Shown here: piece by piece, positions 13,288 to 17,113 of the stretch
Layout of the letters: each line of letters starts with the position of its first letter
Position numbering within the stretch: the first letter of the stretch is position 1
From: Deltaproteobacteria bacterium UBA5756
GTDB taxonomy: Bacteria > Desulfobacterota > Syntrophorhabdia > Syntrophorhabdales > Syntrophorhabdaceae
Direction: 5' to 3'
DNA length: 17,113 nucleotides
Assembly (NCBI GenBank): GCA_002418985.1
Contig: DIFE01000076.1
Location: forward strand, 1 to 17,113
Position numbers and translations under genes: made by a program
Notes under the pieces: generated by a model
Database searches by the model: none
Told to the model about the DNA's origin: nothing
What the model saw: the letters and a program-made list of their open reading frames with translations, nothing else

Positions 13288-15147
13288 ATGGCAGAAAGTG
13301 AAAAAACCAGGGAAGAACTCCTCGCCGAAGTGGAAGGGCTGCGAAGCCGTGTTGTCGAACTCGAGACAACCCTGGCCGGGCTCAGGGAGGTCGAAGCCAC
13401 CCTGCGTAAGACAGAGGAAAAATACCGCAGTATATTCGAGGACGCCATAGAAGGGGTATTCCAGACAAGCGTCGACGGACGGTTTCTCAGCGCCAACCCT
13501 GCCCTCGCCCGCGTTCACGGGTACGATTCACCCCAGGAACTCATCAATTCCATCACCGACATATCAAAACAGCTGTACGTCAATCCGGAGGACCGGGCCC
13601 GCAGCATGGAAAAGATGAACCGGGAAGGTGCTCTCAGGAATTTCGAGACACAGATGTACAGCAAGGATGGCAGCATCCACTGGATCTCCATGAACATACG
13701 CGCCGTCCGCGATAAGGAAAATAAGGTCCGCTACTACGAAGGCACCATGCTGGACATCACCGAACGCAAAAAGGCCGAGGCCGGGCTCCAGGAAAGCGAA
13801 GAACGCTACCGCACCGCCATCGAGAATTCCAACGACGCCGTCGCGATCATTCAGGGAGATATCAATCAATACGTGAACAGGCGCTTTATGGAGATGTTCG
13901 AATATTCCTCGCCGGAAGAGATCATCGGCAAGTCCGTCCACATCATCGTTCATCCCGATGATCTGTCGAAAGTAAGGGACATCAATCTCCGGCGCCAGCG
14001 CGGGGAACCCGTCCCTTCACGGTATGAGTTCAAGGGCATCACGAAGAGGGGCAAAATACTCTACGTCGAAGTTTCGGCGGCAACCATCCCCTACCGCAAC
14101 GCAACCTTCTACCTCGTATATCTCAGGGATGTCACGGAGCGCAAACACACCGAGGAGGTCCTCATCCAATCCCGCAACGCCCTGGAGAGCCTGAACCGGG
14201 CCAAGACCAAAGCGGTGGATCATATCTCCCACGAGCTTAAGACACCGCTGTCAGTCATTCAGGGAAGCGTGAGGCTCATAAAACGAAAGCTCGAACCGAC
14301 GCCGCAGTACCGGGCCATACGGGAACTCATCGATTCCGTGGAGCGCAACCTCCAGAGGCTCTTCACCATATCCCGTGAAACTGACAAAATATTCAGGCTT
14401 TCCCAGGAACTCGAGGCGGTGATGCTTGTAGGAGACCTCGACAGCCTCTGGCAACGGATGGAAAGCCTTTCTGAGGTGCCCGCGGATATCCGCGCACACT
14501 GGAATGCCCTCAGGGACTGGGTAGACCAGTATTTCGAGGCGAGCACCCAGTTTTTCCAGTCCATCGACCTCTATACTTTTGTCGTCTCGGTGGTGGATCG
14601 AATAAAAAGCAGACTCTCCGGCCGCGATCTCGATATACGGGTGGACGGCGCCAACGACCTGTTCATCTCCATCGATCCCGAGATCCTTCGGGATATCGCC
14701 GAGGGTCTCATAAAGAACGCCATAGAAAACACTCCCGATGGCGGATCGATACGGGTCGGCCTGGAGCAGAAGGATGACAGGATCGTCCTGTCTGTCACCG
14801 ATACCGGTGTGGGCATCACCGAAGAAAATCAGAGATATCTTCTCGACGGACTTCACCATGCAAAGGAAACAGATCTTTATTCATCGAAAAAGCCTTTTGA
14901 ATTCGGAGCAGGAGGAAAGGGGCTCGACCTCCTGAGAATGAAGTACTACTCTTTGCGCTTCGGCTTTGATATCAGTTTTGAAAGCAACCGCTGCATCTAT
15001 ATACCCACCGACCGGGACGTATGCCCCGGCAATATCTCACAATGCCTTTCCATCAGGAGCAAGGCGGATTGTCTCAATTCGGGCGGGACAACGTTCACCG
15101 TCTCCTTCCCGGTCAGGAAGAAACCGGCCGCCATCGATGAAGTATAA
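13288..15147 (+). CDS. Double-PAS sensor histidine kinase with a cysteine-rich insertion
   Basis: A 619-residue kinase without membrane segments, so probably cytoplasmic. After an N-terminal coiled coil (about 1-45), PAS domains lie at about 45-160 and 168-290, each ending in a D[IV]TERK motif. The dimerisation domain has the phosphoacceptor H315 (HISHELKTPLS). The ATPase domain has an N-box at N477 (KNAIENTPDGG), DTGVG from D505, and a G-rich lid GAGGKGL near 541-547. Between the lid and the last strand (SGGTTFTVSFP) is an insertion with C569, C579, C586 and C595, suggestive of a metal or redox site. ATG 13288 is preferred; an in-frame GTG at 13210 lacks a ribosome site and lies in the promoter. 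No response regulator gene is adjacent, so it is an orphan. It overlaps the methyltransferase gene by 11 bp. Confidence 0.92.
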   Translation: MAESEKTREELLAEVEGLRSRVVELETTLAGLREVEATLRKTEEKYRSIFEDAIEGVFQTSVDGRFLSANPALARVHGYDSPQELINSITDISKQLYVNPEDRARSMEKMNREGALRNFETQMYSKDGSIHWISMNIRAVRDKENKVRYYEGTMLDITERKKAEAGLQESEERYRTAIENSNDAVAIIQGDINQYVNRRFMEMFEYSSPEEIIGKSVHIIVHPDDLSKVRDINLRRQRGEPVPSRYEFKGITKRGKILYVEVSAATIPYRNATFYLVYLRDVTERKHTEEVLIQSRNALESLNRAKTKAVDHISHELKTPLSVIQGSVRLIKRKLEPTPQYRAIRELIDSVERNLQRLFTISRETDKIFRLSQELEAVMLVGDLDSLWQRMESLSEVPADIRAHWNALRDWVDQYFEASTQFFQSIDLYTFVVSVVDRIKSRLSGRDLDIRVDGANDLFISIDPEILRDIAEGLIKNAIENTPDGGSIRVGLEQKDDRIVLSVTDTGVGITEENQRYLLDGLHHAKETDLYSSKKPFEFGAGGKGLDLLRMKYYSLRFGFDISFESNRCIYIPTDRDVCPGNISQCLSIRSKADCLNSGGTTFTVSFPVRKKPAAIDEV

Positions 15148-16540
15148 GGCGCGCCCATCCTTCGGCGGCACCGGGCCGCTCGTTGTAACCGTCACCGACA
15201 TTGCCATGCCCGGGGACGAAGGTGTAGCAAAGGCCGACGATTTCGTTGTATTCGTGCCCGGCACGATACCCGGCGACAGGGTGGCAATCCGCATAGTAAG
15301 ACGTGAAAAACGCTACGGCTACGGTGAAGTTGTCGCCCTTCAGGAGCCCTCTCCCTACAGAATCGAAGCCCCCTGTCCCCATTTCGGGGTATGCGGAGGC
15401 TGCACCATTCAATCCATGGACTATGCGAAACAGCTCGAAATTAAAGGTTCTCATCTCAGGCAGTCTCTCAAGAGGATCGGCGGGATCGATGTGGCCGGCG
15501 GCCGCTTCAGCGAGATCACGTCTTCGCCTTTGACATATTTCTATCGAAGCAAGATAGAATTGACCTTCGGCAGCGACGGAAACCGGATAATCGCCGGCAT
15601 GCGCGAATCTGCATCCGCTGGCGGCCGCGTCCGTCCCGGTGTCGTCCCCGTCCCCGATTGCATGATATTCAGCCCGGCGTTGGGAGAGATACTTGCCGTC
15701 GTCGAAGAACACACCCATTCCGAGGGCCTCTTCCCCTACGACGAGCGGACAAAGCGGGGGACACTGCGCCACCTTATCCTGCGGCAATCGAAATCAACGG
15801 GAAATATCATGGTCATTATCGAAACCAGGGGCGATGAAGGCCATGCAATGGGCGAACTCTATGACCGTCTGAAAAAGGCGGTTCCGCGCGTGACAAGCCT
15901 GTGGAGGGCAATCAGCAACCGCCCCGGCTCATACATTGACTACAGCCACCTGCGCCATGAAGGCGGGGAGCGTTTTATCCAGGAAACGCTCGCGGGACTG
16001 ACCCTCAACGTCTACCCCGCATCCTTCCTCCAGCCCAACCCTGCCGGTGCCGCACTCCTTTACGAGGAGATCGGGCGCATCGCAGGGTCACGGCAATATG
16101 GGAACGTCCTCGGCCTTTACTGTGGAATGGCCCCCATCGAACTCCTGTTGTCCCGTAATGCCCAGAAGGTCACGGGCATCGATTCACTCAAGGGAAACAT
16201 CGAAAATGCCCGTGAGAACGCCTCGATAAACTCCATCACCAACTGTTCCTTCCTTACCGGAAAGGTCGAAGATATCGTCATGGACCGGGGATTCAAGAAA
16301 CCCGATCTTATCGTCATAGACCCGCCGAGAAGCGGCCTCGGCGCCAGGGGCATGAGCCTTATGACCGCGCTCATGCCGGCAACGCTGATCTATGTTTCCT
16401 GCAACCCCGCAACCCTGGCCCGCGACCTCGGCCGTCTCATTGCAGCAGGCTATTCGCTGGAGCGCGTCGCCCCCTTTGACCTCTTCCCTCACACATCGCA
16501 CCTGGAAACACTTACCGTTCTAAAACGAAAAGGTAAATAG
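15137..16540 (+). CDS. rlmD: 23S rRNA (uracil-5-)-methyltransferase, RlmD/RumA family
   Basis: A 467-residue SAM-dependent RNA m5U methyltransferase. Order: TRAM domain (about 10-70), an Fe-S domain with C80, C86, C89 and C175 (CPHFGVCGGC and VPDC), then the Rossmann methyltransferase domain. The latter has Q289 in FLQPNPAG, LYCGMAPIELLL at 327-338, the IDPPRSGL motif at 394-401, the catalytic C422 in YVSCNPATLARDL, and the base E457 in HLETL. It would methylate uridine in 23S rRNA, or possibly tRNA; the family cannot be split by eye between RlmD, RlmC and TrmA-like, but the Fe-S ligands favour RlmD/RlmC. ATG 15137 starts the TRAM domain and lies 11 bp inside the kinase gene, with no Shine-Dalgarno, so translation is probably coupled. 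Confidence 0.92.
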   Translation: MKYKARPSFGGTGPLVVTVTDIAMPGDEGVAKADDFVVFVPGTIPGDRVAIRIVRREKRYGYGEVVALQEPSPYRIEAPCPHFGVCGGCTIQSMDYAKQLEIKGSHLRQSLKRIGGIDVAGGRFSEITSSPLTYFYRSKIELTFGSDGNRIIAGMRESASAGGRVRPGVVPVPDCMIFSPALGEILAVVEEHTHSEGLFPYDERTKRGTLRHLILRQSKSTGNIMVIIETRGDEGHAMGELYDRLKKAVPRVTSLWRAISNRPGSYIDYSHLRHEGGERFIQETLAGLTLNVYPASFLQPNPAGAALLYEEIGRIAGSRQYGNVLGLYCGMAPIELLLSRNAQKVTGIDSLKGNIENARENASINSITNCSFLTGKVEDIVMDRGFKKPDLIVIDPPRSGLGARGMSLMTALMPATLIYVSCNPATLARDLGRLIAAGYSLERVAPFDLFPHTSHLETLTVLKRKGK

Positions 16541-16559
16541 GACCGCATCCGTAATTTTC

Positions 16560-16568
16560 TGCTAGAAT
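16560..16568 (+). promoter_or_regulatory. Extended -10 promoter element before the CoA-binding remnant
   Basis: TGCTAGAAT is a TGn-extended -10 (TAGAAT, 16563-16568). The -35 position has no good match. It would drive the remnant and the regulator gene that follows. Confidence 0.45.
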
Positions 16569-16610
16569 GGACGTATAGGCCAATTCCATTTAATGTCGGG
16601 AGGTACAGGG

Positions 16611-16733
16611 ATGAAAGCCAGGAAGATGGAGGCATTGTTCGACCCGGCGACCATCGCCTTGATCGGGGCGACTGATGCATTGACGTTCTGGGAGACGTGT
16701 TTCTCTCGCACTGAAATAGATGCACTACGTTGA
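16611..16733 (+). pseudogene. Truncated N-terminus of an apparent ADP-forming acyl-CoA synthetase
   Basis: A 40-codon reading frame with its own ribosome site (GGGAGG at 16599-16604) and ATG at 16611. Its start, MKARKMEALFDPATIALIGA, matches the opening of the CoA-binding domain in ADP-forming acetyl/acyl-CoA synthetases (LF.P.SIA.IGA), which should continue for hundreds of residues. Here similarity stops after GATD and the frame runs into unrelated residues (ALTFWETCFSRTEIDALR) and a TGA at 16731. I infer a deletion that removed the rest of the gene but left its promoter and ribosome site. The TGA overlaps a TTG start of the next gene (TTGA). It could now act as a leader peptide; chance similarity is unlikely but possible. 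Confidence 0.6.
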
Positions 16734-17062
16734 CCGCGATGACAAGAAAGAGAGAAGGTCTCGAAGCACCCGTCGAACGCTATGAAACGATACGCCATTA
16801 TATTGCGGCGCTTCTTGAGGAAGGAACCTACTCGGCAAAGGACCTCTCGAATATCGTAAGGATACCCGAGAGAGACGTCTGCGACCACCTGGAACACCTC
16901 CAGCGAACCCTCAGCAAGACCGACAAGCACCTCGAAGTTATCGGTGCGGCCTGCAGACACTGCGGATTCGTCTTCAAAAAACGTGACCGCCTGACCAAAC
17001 CCGGCAAATGCCCCTCATGCCGCTCAATCCACATCCAGGCCCCGTTGTTTCATATAGAATGA
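16730..17062 (+). CDS. Small HTH and zinc-ribbon regulator (predicted transcriptional regulator)
   Basis: A 110-residue protein (107 from ATG 16739). The N-terminal half is a winged-helix-like segment (about 15-62: RHYIAALLEEGTYSAKDLSN, then IPERDVCDHLEHLQRTL). The C-terminal half is a zinc ribbon with C75 and C78 (CRHC) and C94 and C97 (CPSC). This matches a predicted regulator family with HTH plus zinc ribbon; DNA binding is inferred and the target unknown. The start is uncertain: TTG 16730 overlaps the stop of the remnant upstream, ATG 16739 is 6 nt beyond that stop, and neither has a Shine-Dalgarno, so coupled translation is likely. A G-rich heptamer array begins 4 nt after its TGA. Confidence 0.8.
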   Translation: MTAMTRKREGLEAPVERYETIRHYIAALLEEGTYSAKDLSNIVRIPERDVCDHLEHLQRTLSKTDKHLEVIGAACRHCGFVFKKRDRLTKPGKCPSCRSIHIQAPLFHIE

Positions 17063-17066
17063 GGAC

Positions 17067-17094
17067 GGGTAATGGGTAATGGGTAATGGGTGTC
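17067..17094 (+). repeat. GGGTAAT heptamer array after the zinc-ribbon gene
   Basis: Three exact GGGTAAT units (17067-17087) and a GGGTGTC unit (17088-17094) directly after the stop codon. The four GGG tracts with TAAT loops meet the usual G-quadruplex pattern on the sense strand. Confidence 0.75.
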
Positions 17095-17113
17095 AGCGCC
17101 GATTATCACACCT

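Noticed and set aside
14966..15136. N-terminal extension of the methyltransferase
   Set aside because: The extra residues are kinase coding sequence read in another frame; the TRAM domain begins right after ATG 15137.

Overview
The window is about 17 kb of bacterial chromosome, GC-rich and densely coded. The gene content (a molybdenum hydroxylase operon, a YgiQ-type radical SAM protein, an Fe-S 23S rRNA methyltransferase, a PAS histidine kinase, the remnant of an apparent ADP-forming acyl-CoA synthetase) and the heptamer-rich intergenic DNA would fit an anaerobic deltaproteobacterial (Desulfobacterota, for example Syntrophorhabdus-like) genome. That placement is impression-level inference, because no rRNA or marker gene is present.

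Layout. (1) Positions 11-7235, minus strand: a six-gene operon in which the last five genes are joined by 4-8 bp stop/start overlaps. In transcription order it encodes an ATPase-like/GNAT fusion protein, a HisC-type PLP aminotransferase, the molybdopterin, 2Fe-2S and FAD subunits of a xanthine dehydrogenase-family hydroxylase, and an MFS transporter. A good sigma70-type promoter (TTGAAG-N17-TATAAA) precedes it. The arrangement suggests one pathway for importing or exporting, transaminating and hydroxylating a nitrogenous or aromatic compound; the substrate is unknown. (2) 7356-9143, plus: a YgiQ-family radical SAM protein. (3) 9198-9834, minus: a higBA toxin-antitoxin module with a near-consensus promoter containing a perfect 8-3-8 palindrome; the toxin start codon lies where transcription should begin. 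(4) 10052-11283, plus: a secreted four-cysteine protein and a PAT-like GNAT acetyltransferase. (5) 11284-11612: a repeat island with heptamer arrays and a REP/dRS3-like hairpin. (6) 11613-13169, minus: a ThDP-dependent acetolactate synthase/benzoylformate decarboxylase-like enzyme with a G9 tract just before its start codon. (7) 13288-16540, plus: a double-PAS histidine kinase with a cysteine-rich insertion, overlapping an RlmD/TrmA-type methyltransferase gene. (8) 16611-17062, plus: a 40-codon remnant resembling the start of an acyl-CoA synthetase CoA-binding domain, joined by a TTGA overlap to a small HTH/zinc-ribbon regulator.

The most unusual pattern is not a gene. Four gene ends (MFS transporter, GNAT acetyltransferase, ThDP enzyme, HTH/zinc-ribbon gene) carry 7-bp repeat arrays that begin inside the stop codon or within 6 nt of it. 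All four are oriented so that GTAA-type, G-rich repeats lie on the sense strand of the adjacent gene. Two of the arrays form textbook G-quadruplex motifs (GGG with 4-nt loops) just after the stop codon.
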